Part shown: one piece after another, positions 29,085-37,651 of the stretch
How the letters are laid out: every line of letters begins with the position of its first letter
How positions within the stretch are numbered: the first letter of the stretch is position 1
DNA from: Verrucomicrobiota bacterium
GTDB taxonomy: Bacteria; Verrucomicrobiota; Verrucomicrobiia; Limisphaerales; J093
Assembly (NCBI GenBank): GCA_029556615.1
Contig: JAKQDD010000137.1
Coordinates: forward strand, 1 to 45,301
Reading direction: 5' to 3'
Length of the DNA stretch: 45,301 nucleotides
Notes under the pieces: generated by a model
The model's database searches: none
Told to the model about the DNA's origin: nothing
Seen by the model: only the letters and a program-made list of their open reading frames with translations
Made by a program: the position numbers and the translations under genes

Positions 29085-29125
29085 GCGGCTCAAGGCGCCT
29101 GGTCAAGCCCAGGAGGTTGAGCCGC
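29085..29125 (+). promoter_or_regulatory. Stem-loop upstream of gltX
   Basis: GCGGCTCAA (29085-29093) is perfectly complementary to TTGAGCCGC (29117-29125). A smaller CCTGG/CCAGG stem (29098-29102 with 29109-29113) can nest inside it. The hairpin lies about 114 bp before the gltX start. It could be a leader structure or part of another repeated element. It has no U-run and is not a classical terminator. Confidence 0.4.
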
Positions 29126-29238
29126 AAGGGACGCTCACGCGCGGATTGGGGGCCGTGGACTCGACTTGCCAGAGCCCGCCGCACGTCGTATCTGTTTCTT
29201 TGTCAACGGGCCAAGACCTTAACCGGAGCCAGGTACCC

Positions 29239-30594
29239 ATGAGCGTGCGCGTTCGATTTGCCCCCAGTCCCACGGGTTTTCTGCACATTGGCGGCGCGCG
29301 AACCGCGCTCTTCAACTGGCTTTACGCGCGCCACATGGGAGGCAAGTTCATCCTCCGCATCGAGGATACCGACGCCGCCCGCAACACCCAGGAGGCCGTG
29401 GACGTCATCCTCAACGGCTTGCGGTGGCTGGGCGTGGATTGGGATGAAGGCCCGCTCACCAGTGACGCCACCGCCCCCTGCAAGGGCGACCGCGGACCGT
29501 ACTATCAGTCCCAACGCCGCGATCACTACCAGCAACGCGTCGCCGCCCTCCTCTCCCGCGGCCTCGCTTATGAACAGGACGGCGCCGTCAAGTTCCGCAT
29601 GAGCCGCGAGCCCATCGTCATCAAGGACCTCATCGTCGGCGCCGTACGCCGCGAGCTCACCGACCGCGAAGCCGCCGACCCCGATTTCGTCATCGTCCGC
29701 TCAGACGGCCAGCCGGTGTTCCACTTCGTCAACGTGGTCGATGACCTCGACATGGGCGTCACCCACGTCATGCGCGGCGAAGACCACCTCTCGAACACCG
29801 CCAAACACATCGCCCTCTTCCACGCCTTCGGTGTCAACCCGCCCCACTACGCCCATATCCCACTCATCCTGAACGCCGATGGCACCAAAATGAGCAAGCG
29901 CGACCAGGGCGCCTCCCTCCTCACGTACATCGAGGAAGGCTACGCGCCCGAGGCCGTCCTCAATTACCTCTGCCTCCTGGGTTGGTCCCCCAAAGACAAC
30001 CGCGAGATCCTGTCGCTGAAGGAAATCATCGACCGCTTCGATCTCCCCCAGATCCTGCGCCACAATGCGCGCTTCGATATGGCCAAGCTGCAGTGGATGA
30101 ACGGCGAGTACTTGCGCGGCCTCCCCGAGGACCGCTTCCACGAACTCTGCGTCCATACCCTCGCCAAGGCCGGCATCGACACCAACCGCTTCGACCTGCG
30201 CTACGTCAAGGCCGCCCTCGACACCTGCAAGGGCAAACTCAAGACGTTCTCCGAGCTGCCCGCTTACGCCGGGTTCTACTTCACGGATCTGCCCCCCTAC
30301 GAACCCGAGGCCGCCGCGAAGGATTTCACGCCGGCAAACCGCCCCCGACTGGCCCGCCTCCGCGCGGGGTTCGCGACCATCCCACACTTCACGGCCGTCT
30401 CCCTCGAGGCCTGCCTCAAGAACCTCGCCGGCGAACTGGGCGTCAAGCCGGCCATCCTCGTTCATCCCACACGCCTCGCCTGCACCGGCAGCACCATCGG
30501 CCCCAGCCTCTATCACCTCCTGGAAGTGCTCGGCCGCGACAAGGTCCTCGAACGCCTCGACCTCGCGCTCGCGCGCATCCCCGCATCCACCTGA
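29239..30594 (+). CDS. gltX: Glutamyl-tRNA synthetase
   Basis: The 451-residue class I aminoacyl-tRNA synthetase charges tRNA(Glu) with glutamate in the cytoplasm. The N-terminus carries the RFAPSPTGFLHIGG signature with the HIGH-like motif at residues 16-19. The KMSKR loop that positions ATP is at residues 217-221 and continues into the conserved helix ending NYLCLLGWSP. The ATG at 29239 is chosen because the family signature begins directly at MSVRVRFAPSPTG and GGAGCCAGG precedes it. The length is slightly below the usual 460-500. Whether it is discriminating (Glu only) or non-discriminating cannot be told by eye. msrA follows 25 bp downstream on the same strand. Confidence 0.96.
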   Translation: MSVRVRFAPSPTGFLHIGGARTALFNWLYARHMGGKFILRIEDTDAARNTQEAVDVILNGLRWLGVDWDEGPLTSDATAPCKGDRGPYYQSQRRDHYQQRVAALLSRGLAYEQDGAVKFRMSREPIVIKDLIVGAVRRELTDREAADPDFVIVRSDGQPVFHFVNVVDDLDMGVTHVMRGEDHLSNTAKHIALFHAFGVNPPHYAHIPLILNADGTKMSKRDQGASLLTYIEEGYAPEAVLNYLCLLGWSPKDNREILSLKEIIDRFDLPQILRHNARFDMAKLQWMNGEYLRGLPEDRFHELCVHTLAKAGIDTNRFDLRYVKAALDTCKGKLKTFSELPAYAGFYFTDLPPYEPEAAAKDFTPANRPRLARLRAGFATIPHFTAVSLEACLKNLAGELGVKPAILVHPTRLACTGSTIGPSLYHLLEVLGRDKVLERLDLALARIPAST

Positions 30595-30619
30595 GACGGC
30601 CAGCCATCCCCCGCCGCCC

Positions 30620-31252
30620 GTGACAACGCGCTCCGTAATCCCGACAATCCTCGCGAGCCTCGGCCTTCTTTCAGCCCTGGCTGCCGATCCCGCTTCTGCG
30701 CTCATGAAACCCGTTCCATCCACCCCTTCCGCGATCGAGCTCGCCACGTTCGGCGGCGGCTGCTTCTGGTGCCTCGAAGCCGTCTTCGAGCGTCTCGAGG
30801 GCGTCACGTCCGTCACCAGCGGCTACTCCGGCGGCCACGATCCGAAACCCACCTACAAAAGCGTTTGCACCGGCGCCACCGGCCACGCTGAAGTCATCCA
30901 AATCGCCTTCAACCCGGCCCGCATCGCCTACAAGACCCTCCTCGACGTCTTCTGGGCCGCCCATGATCCCACCACCCTCAATCGCCAGGGACCTGATGTC
31001 GGCACCCAGTATCGTTCCGTGATCTTCTATCACTCGGACGCCCAGCGCCAGACGGCTGAACAATCCCGCGCGACCGCCGCAGCCCAGTTCAAACGGCCCA
31101 TCGTCACCCGGATCGAACCCCTGGTCCGCTTTTTCCCCGCCGAGGGCTACCACCAGGATTACTTCAAAAACAACCCCAATTACCCCTATTGCCAGGTCGT
31201 CATCCGCCCGAAGCTCGAAAAGCTCGCGCCGAAACTGCGCACCCTGCCGTAG
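30620..31252 (+). CDS. msrA: Peptide-methionine (S)-S-oxide reductase, probably exported
   Basis: The 210-residue MsrA repairs methionine-S-sulfoxide in proteins. The catalytic GGCFWC motif lies at residues 46-51 with the nucleophile Cys48, followed by GVTSVTSGYSGG, and the family's NPNYPYCQVVIRPK lies near the end. The frame opens with GTG at 30620, giving a hydrophobic leader MTTRSVIPTILASLGLLSALAADPASA that looks like a signal peptide with cleavage after ASA. The enzyme may therefore act in the periplasm. An internal ATG at 30704 would give a cytosolic form. It lies 25 bp after gltX and ends 32 bp from the convergent sufT. No MsrB domain is fused to it. Confidence 0.93.
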   Translation: MTTRSVIPTILASLGLLSALAADPASALMKPVPSTPSAIELATFGGGCFWCLEAVFERLEGVTSVTSGYSGGHDPKPTYKSVCTGATGHAEVIQIAFNPARIAYKTLLDVFWAAHDPTTLNRQGPDVGTQYRSVIFYHSDAQRQTAEQSRATAAAQFKRPIVTRIEPLVRFFPAEGYHQDYFKNNPNYPYCQVVIRPKLEKLAPKLRTLP

Positions 31253-31284
31253 TGGGTTGCCGCTCGCCCAATTCCAATAGCCCC

Positions 31285-31842
31285 TTACATCCCGAGAATC
31301 CGCTTTCCTTCGGCGCTGATCATCGAGGGATGCCACGGGGGATCCCACACCAGCTCGACCCGCGACAGCCGCACCCCGGGAATCGTCAGCAGCTTGGCCT
31401 CGGCATCCCGGGCGATCAAGGGCCCCATGCTGCAACCGGGAGTCGTCAGCGTCATCTTGACGGTCACCGCATAACCACCGCCCACCGGCAGCGCGTCAAC
31501 CGCCAAATCGTACACCAGTCCCAAATCCACGATGTTCACCGGGAGCTCCGGGTCGTAACACTCCCGCAACGCGGCCCACACGATCTGCTCGTCAACCCGT
31601 CCGGGCTCGGTCGCGGCCGGTGCCACGGACGCCGCGCCGGCCCCCGGAGGATCTCCCAGCGCTGCCACCCCTTGGCCCGCGATCGTGAACCGCCCCCCCA
31701 GCGCTTCCACCGTCACCACTCCCCCGAGTTCTTCGAGAATCTCGACCGGTGTGCCCGCCGGCAGGACCACCCGGTTCCCCGCCGGGACCTGGACCGCCTC
31801 GCAGTCCTTGTTGAGATCAACCCGCTTTGTCATCGCCATCAC
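31285..31842 (-). CDS. sufT: Iron-sulfur cluster assembly protein SufT-like (MIP18/DUF59 family)
   Basis: The 185-residue protein matches the SufT layout. An N-terminal part (VPAGNRVVLPAGTPVEILEE and LGGVVTVEALGGRFTI, residues 19-54) is followed by a linker and a C-terminal MIP18 domain. That domain carries the YDPELPVNIVDLGLVYDL signature (residues 96-113) and the TTPGCSMG loop with its conserved Cys137. SufT proteins help iron-sulfur cluster maturation under high demand. Other suf genes are absent nearby, but the Fe-S enzyme IlvD is encoded about 850 bp away. A TPR gene lies 39 bp upstream on the same strand, probably co-transcribed. The start could be Met1 or Met4. Confidence 0.85.
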   Translation of the reverse strand: MMAMTKRVDLNKDCEAVQVPAGNRVVLPAGTPVEILEELGGVVTVEALGGRFTIAGQGVAALGDPPGAGAASVAPAATEPGRVDEQIVWAALRECYDPELPVNIVDLGLVYDLAVDALPVGGGYAVTVKMTLTTPGCSMGPLIARDAEAKLLTIPGVRLSRVELVWDPPWHPSMISAEGKRILGM

Positions 31843-31881
31843 CCTTGCTGGATCGCCTTACGTTTGACCAAGTCGAGGACT

Positions 31882-32379
31882 CTACTCCCAGCCCCCTCGC
31901 TGGCGCAGCGGCTCGAGATCGGGATCGCGCCGGGCCCACGCCTGCAACCGTCCCGCCCCGTCCAGTTGAAAGGATCGCCTCAACAACTCCTGCGCTTCGT
32001 CCAACCGCCCCAGGTAACACGCGTAACAGGCCAGATCGTAATGCAGGGCGGAACTGAGCGGGAACCGCACCAGGCTCTCCTTCGCGCACCCGTACGCGTC
32101 CTCCATCCGCTTGAGGTAGTAATACGAGTTCGCCAGCCGAACCCACGTTTCCGCTTCCTCCGGTGCCGACACCGCCAGACGCTGCGCCACGTGCAGCGCC
32201 TCCTCACCCCGCTTCAGTTGGTGCAGCACATCCCACCGGACTCGCAGGACCTCGGAATGCTCCGCGCACTCGGCGCTCACCTTGGATAGTTCGCCCAAGG
32301 CTTCGGCCGCATCCCCCAGGGTCAACCATCCCTGGGCGGCCTTCACATGGTGACTGTCAGGAGGCTCAAGACCTTTCAT
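31882..32379 (-). CDS. Tetratricopeptide repeat protein
   Basis: The 165-residue soluble protein contains about four TPR-like helical hairpins, for example ETWVRLANSYYYLKRMEDAY and ALHYDLACYACYLGRLDEAQ, and ends with a short EPLRQRGGWE tail. There is no signal peptide or membrane segment. TPR proteins act as protein-protein scaffolds, so no specific function can be assigned. It lies 39 bp upstream of sufT on the same strand and is divergent from ilvD. The ATG at 32379 is the only reasonable start. Confidence 0.8.
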   Translation of the reverse strand: MKGLEPPDSHHVKAAQGWLTLGDAAEALGELSKVSAECAEHSEVLRVRWDVLHQLKRGEEALHVAQRLAVSAPEEAETWVRLANSYYYLKRMEDAYGCAKESLVRFPLSSALHYDLACYACYLGRLDEAQELLRRSFQLDGAGRLQAWARRDPDLEPLRQRGGWE

Positions 32380-32442
32380 GGACCCGCCCGATGAAAGCGC
32401 GGTCCGCTGCGGTTTTCAATCCTTTCCGCGTTGCCCCCCCCG

Positions 32443-32562
32443 CGAGCCCGCGAGCGGGCGGGCCGCCCCGGAGCCGACACCGCCCGCGCCGTTCAAGGCC
32501 GGAACCCACCCGCAGCCGATCGCAGACGTTCGCACCCCACGCGTTATCCGAGGATCCCGGCC
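32443..32562 (-). repeat. Dispersed intergenic repeat, copy 2 (inverted)
   Basis: This is the reverse-complement counterpart of 28895-29012, with the same ordered blocks from GGATCCTCG to GGCCCGCCCGC. It occupies most of the gap between the divergent TPR gene and ilvD. The rest of the gap (32380-32442 and 32563-32685) shows no gene. A possible TGAGGAC ribosome-binding site for ilvD lies just before 32686. Confidence 0.75.
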
Positions 32563-32685
32563 CATGCTCGAAGCGTGACATCCGGTTGCGATGGGCTAAA
32601 CTCCCACACCGGCTGCGCTCGGGCGCCCGCGCGGGGAGGGAACGGTTCCTCCCGCCTCGGCGACCCGCCCGGCAGCTGTGAGGAC

Positions 32686-34986
32686 ATGACGACATCAACG
32701 ACACATTCTCCCATGCGCTCCGACATCATCAAACGAGGTTTTGAACGCGCCCCCCACCGCAGCCTCCTGCGCGCCACCGGTTCCATCGAGTCCGAAGCTG
32801 ATTGGGACAAGCCCTTCGTGGCGATCTGCAACAGCTACACGGATTGCATCCCCGGCCACGCCCACCTCAATGAGGTCGGCCTGCTCATCAAACGCCTCGT
32901 CCGGGCCGCAGGCGGCGTCCCCTTCATCTTCAACACCATCGGCATCGATGACGGCATCGCCATGGGCCACGGCGGCATGAAGTTCTCGCTCCCTTCCCGC
33001 GAGCTCATCGCGGATTGCGTCGAGTCCATGGTCCAAGCCCACTGCTTCGACGGCATGATCTGCATCCCGAACTGCGACAAGATCGTGCCCGGCATGCTCA
33101 TGGCCGCCATGCGCCTCAACCTGCCCACCCTCTTCGTCAGCGGCGGGCCCATGGCCGCCGGCATCGCCCGCACGCCCGCCAGCGAAACCGCCCCGGCCCC
33201 CCACCTCGAACCCGCCCTCGAGAAATCCGATCTCATCTCCGTCTTCAAAGGCGTCGGCGCCCTCAAGACCGGCCAGATCTCCGAGGACGACCTCCGGCGC
33301 CTCGAACAGAGCGCCTGCCCGACCTGCGGCTCCTGCTCCGGCATGTTCACCGCCAATTCGATGAACTGCCTCTGCGAGGCCCTCGGCATGGCCCTCCCCG
33401 GCAACGGCACCATTCTCGCCGTCTCGAAGGAACGCGAGGCGCTCTACGAATGGGCCGCTCGCCAGATTCTCCGGCTCATCGCAAACGACCTCAAGCCGCG
33501 CGACATCGCCACGCTCGAAGCGTTCGACAACGCCCTCGCCCTCGACGTCGCGATGGGCGGCTCCACCAATACCATCCTCCATACCCTCGCCATCGCCCGC
33601 GAAGCCGGCATCCCCTACGACATCGCCCGCATCGACGCCCTCTCGAAACGCGTCCCCTGCCTCTGCAAAGTCTCACCGTCCTCCGCCTACCACGTCCAGG
33701 ATGTCCACCGCGCCGGCGGCATCCATACCATCCTCGGCGAGCTCAAACGAATGGGCGCGCTCACGCTCTCCTGCAAGACCGTCACCGGCAAAACCCTCGG
33801 CGAGAATATCGACGACTGGGATGTCCGCAGTCCAGCCTGCACCCCCTGGGCCCACGCCGCGCGCGTCTCCGGCGCCTCCGCCATCGTCCTCGACCCCGAT
33901 GAACCGCTGGGCGCCGTCAAACGCACCGCCAGCGGCAACCTCGCCCCCATGCCCCTCCTGGCATTCCCCGCCGAACCGCGCGCCATTACCCTCTGGCGCC
34001 TGGCCGCCGCCCTGAACGCCGCCGACGCCGATGCCGCCGCGGCGGTGTTTGCCGAGGAGGCCGTGCTCCAGGTCGACGCCAGCCTCGCCTGGACGTCGCA
34101 GGCGGCCATCCGCGACGGCCTCCGCGCCAAGTTCGCCGAGTGGCAGGGCCGCGTCCGCGCCGAACTCGGCAGTCTCAAAGGCGTGCCGGTCCTGCTCATC
34201 AACCACTACCCCAAGGACAGTCCGAAAACCACAGCCTGCCTCCTCCGGGTCCCCCGCTATCGCCGGGGCAGCTGGACGATCGCAAAAGCCTACCACGAAG
34301 AGCGGCCCAGCGTCATCCGCTCGGCCCAGCGATGCCACCTCATGCCCCACGATCCCGTGTTCCGATTCGACGCCCGCGATTGCATCCGCACGCCCGCCAC
34401 CGCCTACAGCGCCGACGGCGGCCTTGCGATCCTCTACGGCCAACTCGCCCCCGAGGGATGCGTGGTGAAAACCGCCGGGATCAGTGACGCCTTCAAGGCC
34501 TACTGCGGCGACGCCTTCGTGTTCGAGGGACCCTGCGTCATCTTCGAAAGCCAGGAGGACGCCTGCGCCGGCATCCTCGAAGGCAAGGTGGCCGCCGGCA
34601 ATGTGGTCGTGATCCGCAATGAAGGACCGCGCGGCGGCCCCGGCATGCAGGAGATGCTCTCACCCACCAGCTACATCGTCGGCATGGGCCTCAGCGATCA
34701 GGTCGCCCTCATCACCGACGGCCGGTTCAGCGGCGGCACCGCCGGAGCCTGCATCGGCCATGTCTCCCCCGAGGCCGCCGAGGGCGGGCCCATCGCGCTG
34801 CTTCGCCAGGGCGACCGCCTGCGCATCGATTTCCCGAACCGGCGCATCGACATCCTGGTGCCCGAATCCGAGCTGGCCGCCCGCCGCCAGGCCTGGCGAC
34901 CCGAGCGGCGTCCGCTCACCGGCTGGCTCGCCCGCTATCGGGAAATGGTCAGCAACGCCAGCCAAGGCGGGGTCCTCACCCTGTAG
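32686..34986 (+). CDS. ilvD: Dihydroxy-acid dehydratase with an internal NTF2-like insertion
   Basis: The 766-residue protein is an IlvD/Edd-family Fe-S dehydratase, normally about 560-620 residues long. IlvD converts 2,3-dihydroxy acids to 2-oxo acids in isoleucine and valine synthesis. Visible signatures are [83 protein letters not shown] and [19 protein letters not shown]. The core is interrupted between DDWDVRSP (residue ~376) and [16 protein letters not shown] (~563), where normal members have only a short connector. Residues ~433-550 of the insert ([43 protein letters not shown]) resemble an NTF2/SnoaL-type domain. The ATG at 32686 has TGAGGAC upstream; 32714 is an alternative. The 3' end overlaps the convergent paaK-like gene by 11 bp. 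A related sugar-acid dehydratase role is possible. Confidence 0.85.
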   Translation: MTTSTTHSPMRSDIIKRGFERAPHRSLLRATGSIESEADWDKPFVAICNSYTDCIPGHAHLNEVGLLIKRLVRAAGGVPFIFNTIGIDDGIAMGHGGMKFSLPSRELIADCVESMVQAHCFDGMICIPNCDKIVPGMLMAAMRLNLPTLFVSGGPMAAGIARTPASETAPAPHLEPALEKSDLISVFKGVGALKTGQISEDDLRRLEQSACPTCGSCSGMFTANSMNCLCEALGMALPGNGTILAVSKEREALYEWAARQILRLIANDLKPRDIATLEAFDNALALDVAMGGSTNTILHTLAIAREAGIPYDIARIDALSKRVPCLCKVSPSSAYHVQDVHRAGGIHTILGELKRMGALTLSCKTVTGKTLGENIDDWDVRSPACTPWAHAARVSGASAIVLDPDEPLGAVKRTASGNLAPMPLLAFPAEPRAITLWRLAAALNAADADAAAAVFAEEAVLQVDASLAWTSQAAIRDGLRAKFAEWQGRVRAELGSLKGVPVLLINHYPKDSPKTTACLLRVPRYRRGSWTIAKAYHEERPSVIRSAQRCHLMPHDPVFRFDARDCIRTPATAYSADGGLAILYGQLAPEGCVVKTAGISDAFKAYCGDAFVFEGPCVIFESQEDACAGILEGKVAAGNVVVIRNEGPRGGPGMQEMLSPTSYIVGMGLSDQVALITDGRFSGGTAGACIGHVSPEAAEGGPIALLRQGDRLRIDFPNRRIDILVPESELAARRQAWRPERRPLTGWLARYREMVSNASQGGVLTL

Positions 34987-36181
34987 CCGCCCGCGGATCG
35001 GACTGAGGCGAGACGAGCCGGACAACCGCCTTGATCCCCAACCGCGAGGCAAACTCGGACTCGATCTCGAGCTGGAGTTGCTCGAGCGTGCCCACAAGAT
35101 CATCGAAGATCCGCGTCGAGACCGTCAGCGACAGGATCACCTCGCTGCCGGTGATCTCGATCTGGACCGGGTGCCCCGCGGCTGACGTCTGGGCCAGCAC
35201 ATCCCGGATCTGCCGGTCGTAAATCGGCATCTCCTGCACGAGCACCTGGGAATCGCGCCGCGCGCCCGGTTCGAGAACGACAGTCGTCCGGCCGCACGGG
35301 CACTTCTCGCGCCGCAGGAGGCAGGAGACGCGCGTGGCATACCGAAGCAGCGGCGTTGCTTCCCGGGCCAGCGTCGTGATCACCAGCTCGCCATCCGCCA
35401 CTTCCGCCAGAAACTGGTCCTCATTCAGGTGGAATCGGCCCTCCGGGCATTGGACACAGAACCCGGGATCCAGAACCTCGGCAATGCCGAAGTTGCCCTG
35501 AAGGCGGGCGAAGAGGCCGGACTGAAGCGCGCTCCGCTCGGCCTCCGGAACCGGCCGGGACAAGAGCACGGTCCGCAGATGGAGCGACTGCGGATCGATG
35601 CGACGCCGGTCCAGCAGGGCGACGAGGGCGGCGGCGTTGGTCGGCGTCGTCACCAGGACCGTGGGCCGGTAGTTCTCGAGCATCGCCAGTTGGTAATCGA
35701 TGTGGAACGGATCCTCCGCAATCACCGACGCCTCGATCGTCTGGGCCCCGAGGACGTACCCCGAGTAACTGCCCGAAGCGCCGTTCCCCAGGTTGATCTG
35801 AATGACGTCGTTGGCCGTCACGCCCGTGGCCACCAACTGGCGCGCCACCAGCCTTCCCCACTGCCGGATGTCGTTCTGGGTATGGCCCATGACCAGCTGC
35901 CGGCCTTCCGGCCCAACCGCCGAGTGCAACCGGATCACCTCCCGGAGAGGCAGCGCGAACCGCCCGTAGGGAAAGCTGTCCGCCAAGTCCTCGGGTCGCG
36001 TCATGGGCAAACGAGACAGGTCATCCAACGACTCGACCCGCGTGTCGGCCAGCAGCTCCCGGTACCGGCGCACATTGCGCTTGAGCCGGACGAGCAGGGC
36101 CTGCAGACGTTCGAGCTGCAATTGCGCCATGGCCTCGCGCGGCATCGTCTCGTAGCGTGGCTCGAAAATGCTCATTCCCAA
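34976..36181 (-). CDS. Phenylacetate-CoA ligase-like protein with degenerate nucleotide-binding motifs
   Basis: The 401-residue protein aligns by eye with PaaK-family AMP-forming CoA ligases along its length. It has the N-terminal [16 protein letters not shown] signature, a central [14 protein letters not shown] and TPTNAAAL, and [13 protein letters not shown] and [20 protein letters not shown] near the C-domain. The P-loop normally reading SSGTTGKP is here SAVGPEGR (residues 87-94). The ribose-binding Asp of the R-Y-R-T-R-D motif is Val285 in RYATRV. A C-P-C-G pair (294-297) is retained. Adenylation therefore looks unlikely, and a regulatory or binding role is possible. It is the last gene of the liv operon, its start overlapping the livF stop, and it converges on ilvD with an 11-bp overlap. 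Confidence 0.75.
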   Translation of the reverse strand: MGMSIFEPRYETMPREAMAQLQLERLQALLVRLKRNVRRYRELLADTRVESLDDLSRLPMTRPEDLADSFPYGRFALPLREVIRLHSAVGPEGRQLVMGHTQNDIRQWGRLVARQLVATGVTANDVIQINLGNGASGSYSGYVLGAQTIEASVIAEDPFHIDYQLAMLENYRPTVLVTTPTNAAALVALLDRRRIDPQSLHLRTVLLSRPVPEAERSALQSGLFARLQGNFGIAEVLDPGFCVQCPEGRFHLNEDQFLAEVADGELVITTLAREATPLLRYATRVSCLLRREKCPCGRTTVVLEPGARRDSQVLVQEMPIYDRQIRDVLAQTSAAGHPVQIEITGSEVILSLTVSTRIFDDLVGTLEQLQLEIESEFASRLGIKAVVRLVSPQSDPRAATG

Positions 36182-36891
36182 ACCTCCTTGTAGCCCTTGC
36201 CCAGATAGGCGCGCCGGACCTCCGGGTTGCGACGGAGATCCGCGGTCTCCCCCTCGAGGATGATCTCGCCCGTCTCCATCACGTAGGCGCGATCGGCAAC
36301 GCCCAGAGCGGCGGTGGCGTTCTGCTCGACCAGGAATACCGTCACGCCCTCCTCCTTCAGCCGGCGGATCACCTCGAACACCTCCTGCACCATCAACGGC
36401 GCAAGCCCCATCGACGGTTCATCCAGCAGAATGAAGCGCGGACGCGCCACCAGGGCCCGCCCCAGCGCCAGCATCTGCTGCTCACCGCCGGAGAGCGTGC
36501 CCGCCACCTGGCGCGCCCGCTCCCGCAACCGCGGGAACTTCTCGAGCACCTCCGCGATCACCATGCGACGATCCGGGTTGTGATACCCGCCCAGCAGCAG
36601 GTTCTCCCAGACGGTGAGATCGGTAAACAACTGCCTCCCCTCAGGGACCAACACCATGGCGTTGCTCACGTTCCGCCAGGGAGGCTGGCTGACCATGTCG
36701 TGGCCGTTGACGCGGATCTCGCCGCGCCACGGGGCCAGCAAGCCCGCCACGGAACGCAGCAGCGACGACTTCCCGGCGCCATTCGCGCCGATCAAGGTCA
36801 CAATCTCCCCCGCGTCGACGTGCAGGCTCACCCCCTTCACCACCTCGAGGCTGCCATACCCGCACCGCAGGTTCTTAATCTGTAGCCACAT
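36172..36891 (-). CDS. livF: Branched-chain amino acid ABC transporter ATP-binding protein LivF
   Basis: This 239-residue ABC ATPase energises uptake of branched-chain amino acids or related substrates by the LivHM permease. Walker A is GANGAGKSS (residues 34-42), the signature is LSGGEQQMLALGRAL, Walker B is FILLDEPSMGLAP, and the switch region is VFLVEQNATAAL, all diagnostic for LivF. The ATG at 36891 is preferred over the more upstream one at 36918 because the domain starts at MWLQIKNLRCGYG. It overlaps the end of livG by 17 bp, and its own stop overlaps the start of the paaK-like gene. Confidence 0.93.
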   Translation of the reverse strand: MWLQIKNLRCGYGSLEVVKGVSLHVDAGEIVTLIGANGAGKSSLLRSVAGLLAPWRGEIRVNGHDMVSQPPWRNVSNAMVLVPEGRQLFTDLTVWENLLLGGYHNPDRRMVIAEVLEKFPRLRERARQVAGTLSGGEQQMLALGRALVARPRFILLDEPSMGLAPLMVQEVFEVIRRLKEEGVTVFLVEQNATAALGVADRAYVMETGEIILEGETADLRRNPEVRRAYLGKGYKEVWE

Positions 36892-37651
36892 GACGCTGTT
36901 CGCCCAGGTAAACCGCAATCACCTTCGGGTCGCGTTGGATCAAAGACGGCGGGCCCTCGGCAATCGGCGTGCCAAAGTGCAGGGCCAAAATGTCATCCGA
37001 AACCTCCATGACCAGCGACATGTCGTGCTCGACCAGCAACACCGTCACCCCCCGCTCCCGGATCGACCGAATCCTCCCCCCCAACGCCTCCGTCTCCCGC
37101 GTGTTCAGCCCGCTGGCCGGCTCGTCCAGAAGCAATAACTGCGGCTCCGTCGCCAGCGCCCGGGCCAACTCGACCATCCGCCGCTGCCCGAACGACAGCG
37201 CCCCCGCCGGCTCGTCCGCCCTGTCCGCCAACCCCACGTCCGCCAAATGCGCCCGCGCCGTCTCCCGGATCGCCCGTTCCTCCGCCCGCTGCCCGGGCAG
37301 CCGCAGCGCGCACCCCACAAGACCGCCGCGCGTCCGGACGTGCCGGCCCACCATGACGTTCTCCCAAACCGTCAGGTGCAGAAACAAACTCACGTTCTGA
37401 AACGTCCGCGACACGCCCAACCCCGCAATCCGGAACGGCGGCCACCCGGTGACATCCCGGTCCCGGAACCGGATCCGCCCCGCCGTGGGCGGCAGAATCC
37501 CCGAGATGACGTTGAACAGCGTCGTCTTCCCCGCGCCGTTCGGCCCGATCACCGCCTTGATCCGGCCCGGTTCCACCCCAAAGGAAATCCGGTCCAGCGC
37601 CACCAGGCCGCCGAAACACTGCCGCAGGCCGGACACTTCAAGCAGCGCCAC
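36875..37651 (-). CDS. livG: Branched-chain amino acid ABC transporter ATP-binding protein LivG
   Basis: The 258-residue ABC ATPase is the partner of LivF. Walker A is GPNGAGKTT (residues 36-44), the signature is LSFGQRRMVELARAL, Walker B is LLLLDEPASGLN, and VLLVEHDMSLVMEVSD is the typical LivG switch. The IAGLGVSRTFQNVSLF block is also diagnostic. The end of livM overlaps its start by 14 bp and livF overlaps its end, indicating translational coupling within one operon. Confidence 0.93.
   Translation of the reverse strand: MALLEVSGLRQCFGGLVALDRISFGVEPGRIKAVIGPNGAGKTTLFNVISGILPPTAGRIRFRDRDVTGWPPFRIAGLGVSRTFQNVSLFLHLTVWENVMVGRHVRTRGGLVGCALRLPGQRAEERAIRETARAHLADVGLADRADEPAGALSFGQRRMVELARALATEPQLLLLDEPASGLNTRETEALGGRIRSIRERGVTVLLVEHDMSLVMEVSDDILALHFGTPIAEGPPSLIQRDPKVIAVYLGEQRHVATD

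Noticed and set aside
29012..29238. T-box riboswitch in front of gltX
   Set aside because: The region has a hairpin but no T-box consensus, specifier loop or terminator/antiterminator pair that I can find.
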